From Shimia sp051201625 (GTDB taxonomy: Bacteria; Pseudomonadota; Alphaproteobacteria; Rhodobacterales; Rhodobacteraceae), in assembly GCF_051201625.1 (NCBI RefSeq), contig NZ_CP179203.1, forward strand, positions 1,860,001 through 1,924,000: 64,000 nucleotides of DNA, given 5' to 3'. Below the pieces are notes generated by a model. That model made no database searches and was not told the origin of the DNA. It saw nothing but the letters and a program-made list of their open reading frames with translations. This document shows, in pieces, positions 26,266 to 35,580 of this stretch. The translations under genes were made by a program, and so were the position numbers. Each line of letters opens with the position of its first letter. Position 1 is the stretch's first letter.

Positions 26266-27474
26266 TTAAGCTTCTTCTTGCCTGAACATTAGCCAGATTA
26301 AAGATCCACCTGCCAGCATTAGGAAAGGTGTCATGGCAAGGTTGACGCTCGTCCATCCGGTCACGGCGTCGCCGCCCGAGCAGTTTAGGAGTCCACCTGA
26401 AGCTACAGAGGCGAAAGTTACGCCGCCAAATACGATCAGGTCATTCATGCCCTGCATACGTCCGCGTTCTTGCGGTTCATGGGCGCCAGCCAGCATAGTT
26501 GTTGCGCCGATAAAACCAAAGTTCCAGCCAAGCCCTAAAAGGGTCAGTGCAATAAAGAAATTTTCAAGCTCCACACCTTGGAGCGCGACAGCGCCAGCAC
26601 CGGCGAGAATAATCAACCCCGCTGCAATGACTTTCTCGACGCCGAACCTAGAAATTAAATGTCCAGTGAAGAACGAGGGAACAAACATAGCCAACACGTG
26701 TGCCGAGACGACGTCAGCCGCAGCGTTCTTGTCAAACCCACAGCCGACGACTGCGAGAGGAGTTGAGGTCATGACAAGGTTCATGAGGGCATAGGTCACC
26801 ATTGCACAGATTACCGAGACGGCAATGCGTGGTGTCGTAATAAGTTGCCAACGAGTACGCCCCTTCGGAGCGTCTGCCTTTAATACCGCGGGACGTGGGA
26901 TTTTAATAAAGAGAAATAGCGTTGATCCAATAATATTGATTATGATTATTGCTAGGTAAGTACCCATGAACGGTACTACCATGGAGTCTGCAGTTACCTT
27001 TACTAGTTGAGGACCGATAATCGCCGACACGAGGCCGCCAGCCATTACAAAAGAAATTGCCTTGGGCCTGAAGCTTTCGGAAGCGGTATCAGAGGCTGCG
27101 AATCGATAGAAACCCTGAGAGCTCATGTAAATCCCAGTTAAAAACGAGCCGATCAAAAATACGGGGAAAGAATTAAGAAACAGGCCGTATGCACCAATGC
27201 CTCCACCAACAGCGCCACCAAAAGTGCCTACAAAAAAACCAGCACGCCGACCGTATCGTTGCATGCACGCCGAGATAGGGGTTGCTGACAGCATGGAGCC
27301 AAGAACAATTAGTGAAATAGGCAAGGTAGCAAAACAAATATTTGAGGCCAGCGACTGGCCAGCCAGGCCGCCAATTGTAAAGAGCATAGGCATTTGGGCC
27401 CCCAAAAATGCCTGAGCACACACGAGAATTATAACGGTTCGCTTAGCGTTGGTATCATCAACTTGGTGTATCAT
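26266..27474 (-). CDS. Major facilitator superfamily transporter
   Basis: A 402-residue polytopic protein with about 12 hydrophobic segments. The MFS loop 2-3 region is ISACMQRYGRRAGFFVG. The cytoplasmic mid-loop (PRPAVLKADAPKGRTRW) and second-half loop SRFGVEKVIAAG are visible. It sits in the inner membrane. The closest resemblance is to drug/metabolite efflux members, but no substrate can be named. ATG 27474 (MIHQVDDTNAKRT) is preferred to a TTG at 27501. It is divergent from the DNA glycosylase gene and convergent with the NDUFAF6-like gene. Confidence 0.88.
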   Translation of the reverse strand: MIHQVDDTNAKRTVIILVCAQAFLGAQMPMLFTIGGLAGQSLASNICFATLPISLIVLGSMLSATPISACMQRYGRRAGFFVGTFGGAVGGGIGAYGLFLNSFPVFLIGSFLTGIYMSSQGFYRFAASDTASESFRPKAISFVMAGGLVSAIIGPQLVKVTADSMVVPFMGTYLAIIIINIIGSTLFLFIKIPRPAVLKADAPKGRTRWQLITTPRIAVSVICAMVTYALMNLVMTSTPLAVVGCGFDKNAAADVVSAHVLAMFVPSFFTGHLISRFGVEKVIAAGLIILAGAGAVALQGVELENFFIALTLLGLGWNFGFIGATTMLAGAHEPQERGRMQGMNDLIVFGGVTFASVASGGLLNCSGGDAVTGWTSVNLAMTPFLMLAGGSLIWLMFRQEEA

Positions 27475-27568
27475 GAAAAGAAGCGTTAGCTTGTAAAACA
27501 ATGGACGTCCAGTGCTTGTCGCTCAGCATTTTTCGCGCCATGTTGGTGAAGCTCTAAGAGAGGCAGTC

Positions 27569-28201
27569 ATGGGCGTTGAACGTTTAATTTATACGGCAGA
27601 TTGTGTCGCGGAAGGAGCTGATTGGTTGGCATCGGAAAACGCTCGGTTTGCTTGGGCGATCAAACAGACGGGCCCATTGCCACTGCGTTTACGAGAAGAT
27701 GGTTTTGAAGAATTACTGAGTGCTATTGTCAGCCAGCAGGTAAGTGTGGCGTCGGCTAAAGCAATTTGGAGCCGAATGCAGAGCGTCAGCTTAACAAAAT
27801 CTGAAAAAATCTTAATTGCGAGTGATGAAGATCTCAAAGGTTGTGGGTTGAGTCGTCAAAAAATGCGTTATGCTCGTGCGCTCGCCGAGGCGCGCATTGA
27901 TTACACTGGTCTGCGCGCGCTACCCAGTGATCAGGTCGTTCAAACTCTTACGAAAGTCATCGGAGTCGGAGTTTGGACTGCTGAAATTTACGCCATGTTC
28001 TCGCTAGGACGGGCCGATGTGTTCGCTTCAGGCGATCTTGCGTTACAGGAGTCCACTAGGCTCCTTTTTAAGCTGGAGGCGCGGCCGACAGAGAGTTCTC
28101 TCCGGAGCATGGCGCAAGCGTGGTCTCCCTGGAGGTCGGTTGCGGCTCGCCTATTATGGGCCTACTACCGTGTTGCAAAAGACAGGGAAGGAATTCGATG
28201 A
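27569..28201 (+). CDS. DNA-3-methyladenine glycosylase II (AlkA-like HhH-GPD glycosylase)
   Basis: A 210-residue helix-hairpin-helix DNA glycosylase lacking the N-terminal beta domain of E. coli AlkA. The HhH element is LTKVIGVGVWTAE (128-140) and the catalytic aspartate is D156 in FASGDLALQ. It excises alkylated bases, opening base-excision repair. ATG 27569 has GAGAGGCAG just upstream; the frame extends to 27512 without similarity. Its stop overlaps the ATG of the carboxylesterase (ATGA), so the two are translationally coupled. Confidence 0.92.
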   Translation: MGVERLIYTADCVAEGADWLASENARFAWAIKQTGPLPLRLREDGFEELLSAIVSQQVSVASAKAIWSRMQSVSLTKSEKILIASDEDLKGCGLSRQKMRYARALAEARIDYTGLRALPSDQVVQTLTKVIGVGVWTAEIYAMFSLGRADVFASGDLALQESTRLLFKLEARPTESSLRSMAQAWSPWRSVAARLLWAYYRVAKDREGIR

Positions 28202-28866
28202 CTCGCGTTTTAAAAGCTGGACGGGTCGAGCCTCAATCGGGCATCACGCGATCAGCTGTAATTTTTCTTCACGGCTATGGTGCAAACGGTGCTGACCTTC
28301 TGGGATTGGCTGAGCCTATGGGCGAGCACTTACCGGATACTTTATTTTTGGCTCCGGATGCTCCTGAGAAAATTTCTGGTACGCCGACTGGCTTACAGTG
28401 GTTTCCAATACCTTGGATTGATGGTTCTTCCGAGGAAGAGAGTATGCGCGGCATGTCTTCCGCGGTTGATGATTTAAATGCGTTTTTGGACGCTGTTATG
28501 GTGGATGAAGATTTGCTGCCTGAACAGGTGGTATTGTTCGGTTTCAGCCAAGGTACAATGATGAGCTTGCATGTTGGACCGCGTCGCGAGGACGAGTTAG
28601 CAGGTATCGTTGCATTTTCTGGTCGATTGTTAGCTCCAGAACTTCTGGAGGATGAGGCAATCAGCAGGCCGCCAGTTTTGTTGTTGCATGGTGATTTGGA
28701 TGACGTGGTTCCGCCTCAATCTTTGCCTGAAGCTGCCGAAGCACTGCAAAAGGCTGGCTTCACTGATGTTTATGCACACATTATGAAGGGAACAGCCCAT
28801 GGCATTGCGCCGGACGGACTTAGCGTTGCGCTAGCATTTATGAGGGATAAATTGCATCTTGGATGA
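28198..28866 (+). CDS. Phospholipase/carboxylesterase-family alpha/beta hydrolase
   Basis: A 222-residue serine hydrolase of the Abhydrolase_2/acyl-protein thioesterase type. The oxyanion loop is FLHGYGANGADL. The triad is S117 in GFSQG, D168 in HGDLDDVVP and H201 in GTAHGI. It hydrolyses carboxylic or thioesters, probably in the cytoplasm since no signal peptide is seen. It starts within the stop of the glycosylase gene, a pairing commonly seen in roseobacter genomes as I recall, though the functional link is unclear. GC content and codon use look like its neighbours. Confidence 0.9.
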   Translation: MTRVLKAGRVEPQSGITRSAVIFLHGYGANGADLLGLAEPMGEHLPDTLFLAPDAPEKISGTPTGLQWFPIPWIDGSSEEESMRGMSSAVDDLNAFLDAVMVDEDLLPEQVVLFGFSQGTMMSLHVGPRREDELAGIVAFSGRLLAPELLEDEAISRPPVLLLHGDLDDVVPPQSLPEAAEALQKAGFTDVYAHIMKGTAHGIAPDGLSVALAFMRDKLHLG

Positions 28867-29010
28867 GCGGGTGGACGCAATACAGCCGCATTATTTTCAT
28901 GAGTGTGAGCATGACAACGTTTTCTTCTCAATTAGGCTGAATACCTTTTGCTGCTTGTCCCATGTCTCGCACCTGTATAAACGATTTTGATTATCACATT
29001 GGAGTGTCGC

Positions 29011-30639
29011 ATGGCGGTTGGTTTGGCTCAAAGCTTGAAGCAGATAGTACTTGGTAGCGCCATAATTACTGGTGCAGTTTTTGCTGCAGGATTTGTACTT
29101 GCACAGAGCCAGCTGAACGTATTGGAAAATCATCCGAATAGAATAATTGGACTTGAGACGGCAAACACTTATCACGAGGGCACGGTTGAGTTTTCTGTTG
29201 GCACATTCCAGGCGAATGATCGCGGCGGTGCGACTGGCAATCAGCTATATTTTGGTGGTGGCAGTTACTCGCCAAGCGACAAGCTGACTTTTGGACTAGA
29301 TCTGCAAGTTTATGAAGACCCAACGTTAGAGCCGATCAATGGTCTTTACCCAGACATTCGTATGGAAACTGTGGCCCTTTGGGGGAAATATAAGATATTA
29401 GACACCGGGCGCTTGGCGGTTTCAGCGCTCGGATCAGTGGAAAGCATTGTTAATATAGAGTCGGATATTTGGGGGGGAGATCACCATCCACAAAAGATGA
29501 TTGGTGCTTTGAAAGTTCCGGTTTCTTTCCTAGTGACGGATCGACTTCAATTCCACGTCACCCCCTCGGTATCATTTTATCCGGAAACGATCGCTGGAGC
29601 CCAGTTTTATGGAACGATCGCTTCAATTGGTACTGGCGTCAGCTACTTAGCCAGTAATCGGCTGTCGTTTTTTGGAGCAATCGATGCACCAATTAGCGGT
29701 GGAAACACGATAGCCAGTGATGGGAGTTACAAAAAAGTTCCAGTCTGGACCGTTGGGGGACGATACAATGTAACCCCAAAAATAGCACTTGATGGTTATT
29801 TAACTAACGGTATTGGCGTAACGCCGGCTACCAGTGTGCTGACATTCTGGCCCGAGGGCGACGAGGTTCTTGCTGGTGCCAGATTGGTTTACACCCCTGG
29901 TGCGAAACGGCAAGTAAGCTACCTTGGCGTTCCCGCTCAGGTGACACGCCGCGAGGAAAATCTACAGCAGGACGGATTAATTCTTATGTCGGCCGATGTG
30001 TTGGAGCTGGGTAAAATGCGGATTGGCGGTTGGTACGGTAGTAACAATAACGCTGGAGTCATGCTGGGCTTCAGTCCCGATCAAGACTTTGAAGTCCAGG
30101 CCATTTTTGAACAGCCTTCGGATAGCCCGTCGGCGCCGAGCAGCCTAATCCCGACCACGGTCGTCCGCTACATGATCGGAGGAAAACTCCGGTTTATGGA
30201 TCAAAACAGCGGCAATCCATTTTCACTGGGTGCGCGTGTCCTGTTCGGACGCCAAATGGATAACCAGCCGGGTGTTGGTGTGTTTTTTGCCGAAGCCGCA
30301 GCAAGTTTCAAAACTGCGAGCGGTCTGACACTAACGGCAAATCCGAAGGCTTCTGGTTGGTCAGGAAACCGAATAGCTGGCTTGGGGCTTGGTTTGAATT
30401 ATGCCGTGACAGATGGTCTTGACCTTATCGCTGAAGCGACCCCGGTTTTCTTGGATGGCGATAAGATGACTTGGGCCGCTGGAATGAGGTACACAGCCCC
30501 TTCAGGTTTTTCGGTCGATGCAAATGTAACAAATGCCGTCGGTCGTAATAGTATTTTTTCGATGATTGGACAAGACGATGTGCGCGTATCGCTGATGCTC
30601 TCAAAAACATTTGATTTGAGTGGTCTCAAGCGCTGGTGA
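29011..30639 (+). CDS. Predicted outer-membrane beta-barrel protein of unknown function
   Basis: A 542-residue protein. The signal peptide ends near AAGFVLAQS (about residue 33 from ATG 29011; GGAG precedes this ATG). The rest is rich in alternating amphipathic strands with aromatic girdles (LTFGLDLQVYEDP, LQFHVTPSVSFYP, LGLGLNYAVTDGLDLIAEATPVFLDG). It ends in VSLMLSKTFDLSGLKRW, a final strand with a terminal aromatic as expected for BAM-assembled barrels. I do not recognise a named family. Possible roles are porin-like or exopolysaccharide-associated barrel. It is monocistronic between non-coding stretches of 145 bp and about 450 bp. Confidence 0.75.
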   Translation: MAVGLAQSLKQIVLGSAIITGAVFAAGFVLAQSQLNVLENHPNRIIGLETANTYHEGTVEFSVGTFQANDRGGATGNQLYFGGGSYSPSDKLTFGLDLQVYEDPTLEPINGLYPDIRMETVALWGKYKILDTGRLAVSALGSVESIVNIESDIWGGDHHPQKMIGALKVPVSFLVTDRLQFHVTPSVSFYPETIAGAQFYGTIASIGTGVSYLASNRLSFFGAIDAPISGGNTIASDGSYKKVPVWTVGGRYNVTPKIALDGYLTNGIGVTPATSVLTFWPEGDEVLAGARLVYTPGAKRQVSYLGVPAQVTRREENLQQDGLILMSADVLELGKMRIGGWYGSNNNAGVMLGFSPDQDFEVQAIFEQPSDSPSAPSSLIPTTVVRYMIGGKLRFMDQNSGNPFSLGARVLFGRQMDNQPGVGVFFAEAAASFKTASGLTLTANPKASGWSGNRIAGLGLGLNYAVTDGLDLIAEATPVFLDGDKMTWAAGMRYTAPSGFSVDANVTNAVGRNSIFSMIGQDDVRVSLMLSKTFDLSGLKRW

Positions 30640-31087
30640 AATGATTGAGTCCGAGGTGTAAGCTTCTGGTGCATTGATACTAAATGAGCGTTCTAAACAG
30701 ATAATTAAGTTGGGTTTAAATCTACGCAAGCATTTTTGGTTTTGACCCTCTCAACGGTAAAAACTCAGTTTCAAATTCAGAAGATTTGAAATGTGCTTAA
30801 TTTTTCTAGCGTTGGGAATTAAGTGATTAACCTTTCTTTAAATTGCTAGATAATTTGCTGAGATAGCACAAACGCCGAGGGCAAAAGCTACCATTATATT
30901 CAATTCTCACACGGACTTTGATGCAGTGTTGGGATGATAGATTTCAAATGAGGGATTTATTAGGTTAAAAATCATAGATTGTGAGGCTTGTCAGATGACT
31001 GGCACGATATATAGTGAGCAGAATAATTAAGGCGGGGTGCCCACCTTGATCGAATATTGAGGCGTAATGGGCGGAGAGAGTGCCACT
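30640..31087. other. Intergenic region upstream of the HNH gene, no gene seen
   Basis: About 450 bp, AT-rich in its first half. No convincing terminator follows the beta-barrel gene, and no RNA gene or ORF was recognised. The HNH promoter should lie in the last 150 bp. Confidence 0.4.
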
Positions 31088-31672
31088 ATGGATGCGGATT
31101 TCAGGACGGAATTCACAAGATCCCCTCTAGGGCGGTCACAGCACCCGGCGCTCGTCCTGAACGCAGATTATAGACCACTTTCTTATTATCCTTTATCGCT
31201 GTGGCCCTGGCAGGATGCGATTAAGGCGGCGTACATGGATCGGGTTGATGTCGTAGCGGAGTATGATGAGGTAGTAAGAAGTCCTTCAACCGTTATTCAA
31301 ATACCAAGTGTGGTTGTTCTGAAGGATTATGTAAGACCACAAAAGCGCGTAGCATTCACACGTTTTAATCTATTTCTGCGAGACGAATTCTGTTGTCAGT
31401 ATTGTGGGGCTCGCGGTGATTTGACATTCGATCATGTGGTGCCACGTGCTGCCGGTGGTGTGACGAGCTGGCAGAACGTCGTAGCTGCGTGCTCTCCATG
31501 TAATCTTCGAAAAGGATCTAAAAGCTTGCGCTGGGCTGGAATGAATTTGCGCAAACCACCGCGTCAACCAGCGTCAGAGGAACTGCGTAATCTTGGTCGC
31601 AAATTTCCTCCGAACTACCTGCATGGTAGCTGGATGGATTTTTTGTACTGGGATGCAGAACTCGACGCATGA
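31088..31672 (+). CDS. HNH endonuclease-domain protein
   Basis: A 194-residue protein with an HNH/zinc-finger nuclease domain. C103 and C106 are in FCCQYCGARG, D115-H116 in TFDHVVPR, N130 in SWQNVV, and C135-x2-C138-N139 in ACSPCNLRKGSK. The N-terminal ALVLNADYRPLSYYPLSLWPW is a block conserved in a chromosomally encoded proteobacterial family of unknown role. It is not an obvious restriction or homing enzyme. ATG 31088 is chosen with GGAGAG 9 nt upstream; the earlier ATG at 31067 would swallow that site. It is monocistronic. Confidence 0.9.
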   Translation: MDADFRTEFTRSPLGRSQHPALVLNADYRPLSYYPLSLWPWQDAIKAAYMDRVDVVAEYDEVVRSPSTVIQIPSVVVLKDYVRPQKRVAFTRFNLFLRDEFCCQYCGARGDLTFDHVVPRAAGGVTSWQNVVAACSPCNLRKGSKSLRWAGMNLRKPPRQPASEELRNLGRKFPPNYLHGSWMDFLYWDAELDA

Positions 31673-31769
31673 CATCGAAGTTTGTGCAAAGTTTAATTCG
31701 CACCTCATGCGTCAAATTTCCGTTTTGTATTCATTTTTAACGAGTCAAAAGATGGTGGGGCAGGATCAG

Positions 31770-32816
31770 CTATGCTGAGGAGCGGACAAGCATACCGTAT
31801 AGATCGCGGGGATCATCCGGGTCTGCCAGCATATCTAGATTGACGTGGTACGGCGTGACGTGGACTTGGTCTCGGATATAACGCAGTGCAGAGAAATCTT
31901 CGATTGCAAAGCCAACGCCGTCAAACAGTGTGGTTTGTCGAGAATCTTGGCGACCAGGTTCTGAGCCGGTGATAACCCGCCAGAATTCTGTAACAGGGTG
32001 GTTTTTAGGCATCTGTTGAATCTCACCTTCGACCCGGGTTTGAGGGGCGTATTCTACGAAAATTTTAGCGCGAGACAAAATACCCCTCGCTAGCTCCGTT
32101 TTTCCCGGGCAGTCCCCACCAATTGCGTTTATGTGTACGCCGCTGCCAACCATATTCTCACTGAGAATAGTGGCGTTTTGTTTGTCGGCTGTGCAGGTTG
32201 TAATAATGTGAGCGCCCTGAATAGCTTCTTCGGGCGAATTGCAAATCACAACATTTAGCCCACTGTTTACAAGATTTCTGGCACATTTTTGGGAGGCGGA
32301 GAAATCCTTATCATAAAGCCGCACGGTTTTGAGTCCGATGATGGCCTTCATCGCGAGGCTCTGAAACTCCGACTGAGCACCATTCCCGATTATGGCCATT
32401 GTATCGCTTTTTTGGGGGGCGAGGTATTTGGCGACAACGGCAGACATGGCGGCTGTGCGCAGAGCGGTAAGAATAGTCATTTCGGTCAGCAAAACTGGGT
32501 ATCCAGTATAAACGTCAGCGAGAAGACCAAAGGCGGTTACGGTTTGCAGGCCTTCTGAGGTATTTTTGGGGTGGCCATTAACATACTTGAACCCATAAGC
32601 CTCTCCATCGGAAGTAGGCATGAGTTCGATCACACCAACTTCTGAATGGTTGGCGACACGTGGAGTCTTGTCGAAACGCTCCCAGCGATGGAAGTCCTCT
32701 ACGATGTAGGACGCCAAATCTGTTAGAGCTCGCTCAATCCCAATGTGGTTCACAAGACGCATCATGTTATCGACGCTGACAAATGGAACTAGTGCTTTAG
32801 CGGAGGGTTGGGTCAT
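31770..32816 (-). CDS. ocd: Ornithine cyclodeaminase
   Basis: A 348-residue ornithine cyclodeaminase/mu-crystallin family enzyme converting L-ornithine to L-proline plus ammonia with bound NAD. VANHSEVGVIELMPTSDGEAYGFKYVNGHPKN carries the substrate/catalytic lysine region, MAIIGNGAQSEFQ the Rossmann loop, and AIGGDCPGKTEL the catalytic aspartate. Genuine cyclodeaminase rather than a distant family member is supported by full length (about 350) and by the arginase gene directly upstream in the same orientation (111-bp gap). Together they turn arginine into proline. Confidence 0.92.
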   Translation of the reverse strand: MTQPSAKALVPFVSVDNMMRLVNHIGIERALTDLASYIVEDFHRWERFDKTPRVANHSEVGVIELMPTSDGEAYGFKYVNGHPKNTSEGLQTVTAFGLLADVYTGYPVLLTEMTILTALRTAAMSAVVAKYLAPQKSDTMAIIGNGAQSEFQSLAMKAIIGLKTVRLYDKDFSASQKCARNLVNSGLNVVICNSPEEAIQGAHIITTCTADKQNATILSENMVGSGVHINAIGGDCPGKTELARGILSRAKIFVEYAPQTRVEGEIQQMPKNHPVTEFWRVITGSEPGRQDSRQTTLFDGVGFAIEDFSALRYIRDQVHVTPYHVNLDMLADPDDPRDLYGMLVRSSA

Positions 32817-32927
32817 CAGTGGTTCCTCAGATTGCGACGTGAATGACTATTTTGGCAGGTATTGAGCATACGGAGTGGCTGACGGTGCAGAGGGTGAGGG
32901 CATTCAGTTGTGTGCTTACATGAAGAT

Positions 32928-33842
32928 TTAGGTGTTCCGGTCGAACACGCGACGCCCAAGTGCAGACGCGGCTAAATCAACCATAAGTTTCGCCGTACGA
33001 CCGCGTACATCAAGAAACGGGTTTAACTCGACCAAATCCATTGAAGTGACCAAACCGCTTTCATGGAGAATTTCCATGACGAGGTGTGCCTCTCGGACAG
33101 TGGCACCACCAGGAACCGTTGTTCCCACTGCTGGCGCGATTGACGGATCAAGAAAATCGACATCAAGTGAAACGTGGAGCGCACCATTCTGTTTGGCTAC
33201 ATTAGAAAGGAACGCGGTCAGAGGTCGTGTAATTCCAAGTTCATCAATAGACCGCATATCGTGGTAGTGGATACGAGTGGCTTGAATGGTCTCGCGCTCG
33301 GCAACATCGACAGATCTCAAGCCGATCATGCAAATTCTTTCGTCAGGTACGGGGTTAGCGACAGGAGGAAAACTGTCAAACCCAGCGCGTCCATTGAAAT
33401 AGGCTACGGGAGTACCGTGCAAATTGCCCGAAGCGGTGCTTTGTGGCGTGTGAAAATCGGTATGTGCATCCAGCCACAGAACAAATTGTGCCCGGCCATT
33501 CTTTGCGGCGTGGTTGGTCACACCGGTAACAGATCCTGCGGACAGGCTGTGATCTCCACCAAGAAAGAGAGGAAACCCTTGATCCATTGCCAATTCGGCT
33601 GCGTTGGCAAGGGCCTTCGTCCAACTGGCAGTTTCTTTCATACCAAAGGTAGGGCTGTCGATCTCGGTTATCTTGTGTTTGCCTGGTGACAAATTGCCTA
33701 GGTCAATCACCTCATGTCCAAGATTGGATAAGCTCTCGTGTAACCCTGCAGTACGATAGGCGTCTGGACCCATCAGGCAACCCCGGCGACGTTTTCCGGA
33801 GTCTACGGGCGCTCCAATCAAAAGGCAGGTTTTTTGCGTCAT
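32928..33842 (-). CDS. rocF: Arginase
   Basis: A 304-residue ureohydrolase producing ornithine and urea from L-arginine. Binuclear manganese ligands are visible in GGDHS, DAHTDFH and DVDFLDP. RRGCLMGPDAYR and SMDLVELNPFLD fit arginase rather than agmatinase, and the substrate loop NLHGTPVAY is intact. ATG 33842 (MTQKTCLLIG) was used; the TTG at 33854 adds four residues. It is first gene of an arginine catabolic operon with ornithine cyclodeaminase and divergent from an Lrp/AsnC regulator. Urease genes are not in the window. Confidence 0.94.
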   Translation of the reverse strand: MTQKTCLLIGAPVDSGKRRRGCLMGPDAYRTAGLHESLSNLGHEVIDLGNLSPGKHKITEIDSPTFGMKETASWTKALANAAELAMDQGFPLFLGGDHSLSAGSVTGVTNHAAKNGRAQFVLWLDAHTDFHTPQSTASGNLHGTPVAYFNGRAGFDSFPPVANPVPDERICMIGLRSVDVAERETIQATRIHYHDMRSIDELGITRPLTAFLSNVAKQNGALHVSLDVDFLDPSIAPAVGTTVPGGATVREAHLVMEILHESGLVTSMDLVELNPFLDVRGRTAKLMVDLAASALGRRVFDRNT

Positions 33843-33867
33843 ACTGTTTTCCAACTTAAATTGAACT

Positions 33868-33902
33868 TGTCAAAAATTACTTCCGTAAAGTATTGTTTGA
33901 CA
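33868..33902. promoter_or_regulatory. Candidate Lrp/AsnC operator in the arginase control region
   Basis: An interrupted inverted repeat TGTCAAA (33868-33874) / TTTGACA (33896-33902) surrounds a second, inner one, TTAC-TTCC-GTAA (33877-33888), in the 119-bp gap between arginase and the divergent Lrp-type gene. The nested symmetry fits an Lrp-family dimer or octamer site. Binding is inferred. Confidence 0.45.
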
Positions 33903-33961
33903 GTGTCCAATATGTTCAAATCGGAAGATTATATAACGTTTCGGGTGGAATAACTGCCATT

Positions 33962-34402
33962 ATGGATGACACTGATCGTAAGTTAATTTCAGCATTGCGG
34001 CATGACGCCCGCACAACTCTGTCAAGTTTGGCAAGTCTTTTAGGCGTGTCGCGGACTACCGTGCGAGGGCGAATTGAACGTTTGTGCTCAAATGGTGACA
34101 TAGTTGGGTTCACCGTGGTTTTACAGGATGACACGAAGCGTGATCCCGTCCGCGCCCTGATGATGCTGAGTATTGAGGGGCGTGGCACTGATAGGATTGT
34201 ACGTCGTTTGTTTGGACTAACAACGGTTCGAGCTATTCATTCGACCAATGGCCGTTGGGATTTAATCCTTGAATTGGGGACAGAAACGCTGGAAGAACTT
34301 GATGAAGTCTTGGGCAGTGTCCGACGCTTAGATGGGATTGCTCAAAGTGAGACTAGTTTACTTTTGTCCACCCGAAAATCGGGCCATCCTCATGCAACCT
34401 GA
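33962..34402 (+). CDS. Lrp/AsnC-family transcriptional regulator of arginine catabolism
   Basis: A 146-residue feast/famine regulator. The N-terminal HTH begins MDDTDRKLISALRHDARTTLSSLA and its recognition helix is in LGVSRTTVRGRIERL. The C-terminal RAM/AsnC ligand domain runs from about residue 65 to the end. ATG 33962 gives the standard family N-terminus; the frame is open upstream to 33893 without similarity. It is divergent from rocF-ocd, the usual layout for an arginine- or ornithine-sensing activator. Its 3' end overlaps dsbB by 13 nt in convergent orientation. Confidence 0.9.
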   Translation: MDDTDRKLISALRHDARTTLSSLASLLGVSRTTVRGRIERLCSNGDIVGFTVVLQDDTKRDPVRALMMLSIEGRGTDRIVRRLFGLTTVRAIHSTNGRWDLILELGTETLEELDEVLGSVRRLDGIAQSETSLLLSTRKSGHPHAT

Positions 34403-34869
34403 TGGGTGGGTTTAATTTGTGCAGCCATGATCCAAACAAGTGCTGCACCAAATGATAGCAGTGCGTTTAAATTAGCCATTGTAATACCTAGCAACTCCCA
34501 GGGAATCTCATCACAGCGCACCATAGGTGCTGCCATGATTTGACTGAATAGTTCATCTGCTGAGAGTCCGCTTACATCGCTAGACGTGCACGTGGATGGT
34601 CCCTTCCACAGCTCTCGTTCAACACCACTGTGATAAATACCAATAGCGCCAGTGATCGCTGCTGATATAGCACCACCGTAGAGGAACAGTGTTCTTCTAA
34701 ACAACAGTGCCAAAATTCCAAAACCAGCGGCGCTCCAGTGTGGATAACGTTGGTAGTAGCATAGTTTACACGGTGGGTAGCCTAGGATGTATTGAAATAC
34801 CCAAGCTCCAAAAATCATAGCAATTGAAAATGCAGTGAGCAGCAGGATCAAGTTTCGTCGCTGAAGCAT
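34390..34869 (-). CDS. dsbB: Disulfide bond formation protein B
   Basis: A 159-residue inner-membrane protein with four hydrophobic segments. The first redox pair is in GYPPCKLCYYQRYPHW (periplasmic CxxC). The second pair is formed by C in PSTCTSSDVSG and C in PMVRCDEIPWE. DsbB re-oxidises DsbA and passes electrons to quinone. Its ATG shares one base with the TAA stop of the DedA-like gene (TAATG), so the pair is coupled. The 3' end runs 13 nt into the convergent Lrp gene. Confidence 0.92.
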   Translation of the reverse strand: MLQRRNLILLLTAFSIAMIFGAWVFQYILGYPPCKLCYYQRYPHWSAAGFGILALLFRRTLFLYGGAISAAITGAIGIYHSGVERELWKGPSTCTSSDVSGLSADELFSQIMAAPMVRCDEIPWELLGITMANLNALLSFGAALVWIMAAQIKPTHQVA

Positions 34870-35447
34870 TACATGTACCTTACCAGCATAAATCCACCAA
34901 AAAGAAGTATGAGGAATACGGTTGAAATTATGCCGAAATATTTTTCGATAAATTCACGGATTGCAGCCCCAAACTTCCATAGAAGTGTGGCGACTAAAAA
35001 AAACCGGATACCACGTGCCAATACGGCGGTTGCGACGAAAGTCAGTAATGGCATGCCTGTCCAACCAGACATTATCGTAATGACCTTAAAGGGAAACGGC
35101 GTAATGCCTGCACCAAGAACGGCCCAGAAGCCGAAATCGTTGAACCGAGTGTTGAATTCTGTGATAGCGTCAGCCTTACCCAGCGAGGCTAGAATTGGCT
35201 GGCCTATCTGCTCAAATGCAAAGGAGCCGATGGCATACCCTAAAAGACCACCGAGCACTGAGAACACCAATGCAACCAGTGCGATGAGCCACGCGCGAGA
35301 GGGGCGCGCCAAAATCATTGGAATCATCATGACGTCAGGTGGTATCGGAAAAATTGAACTTTCTATGAAGCTGACAAAAGCTAACACCCAAAGAGCGCGC
35401 GGATGGTTTGCAAGCTGCATTGTTGAGTTGTAAAGCCTTTGCAGCAT
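34869..35447 (-). CDS. YqaA-family (DedA/VTT-like) inner-membrane protein
   Basis: A 192-residue polytopic membrane protein. The VTT/SNARE-associated core is seen as FIESSIFPIPPDVMMIPM and GFWAVLGAGITPFPFKVITI, with four to five hydrophobic helices. DedA-superfamily members include lipid scramblases needed for membrane homeostasis; YqaA-branch function is not defined. ATG 35447 (MLQRLYNSTMQLANHPRA) follows GGTGGA. It is coupled to dsbB by a one-base overlap. Confidence 0.87.
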   Translation of the reverse strand: MLQRLYNSTMQLANHPRALWVLAFVSFIESSIFPIPPDVMMIPMILARPSRAWLIALVALVFSVLGGLLGYAIGSFAFEQIGQPILASLGKADAITEFNTRFNDFGFWAVLGAGITPFPFKVITIMSGWTGMPLLTFVATAVLARGIRFFLVATLLWKFGAAIREFIEKYFGIISTVFLILLFGGFMLVRYM

Positions 35448-35580
35448 ACGAAATCCACCTTTAAACGTTGCGGTTCTGCGTAGGCATTTGGCGACGGAGT
35501 GCAAGCAAATAATTCGTTAGCAGGTTAATGCGAATTTACACTAGACGTCGGTCTCAGGCTTGGGTACATCTTCCCCAGCG

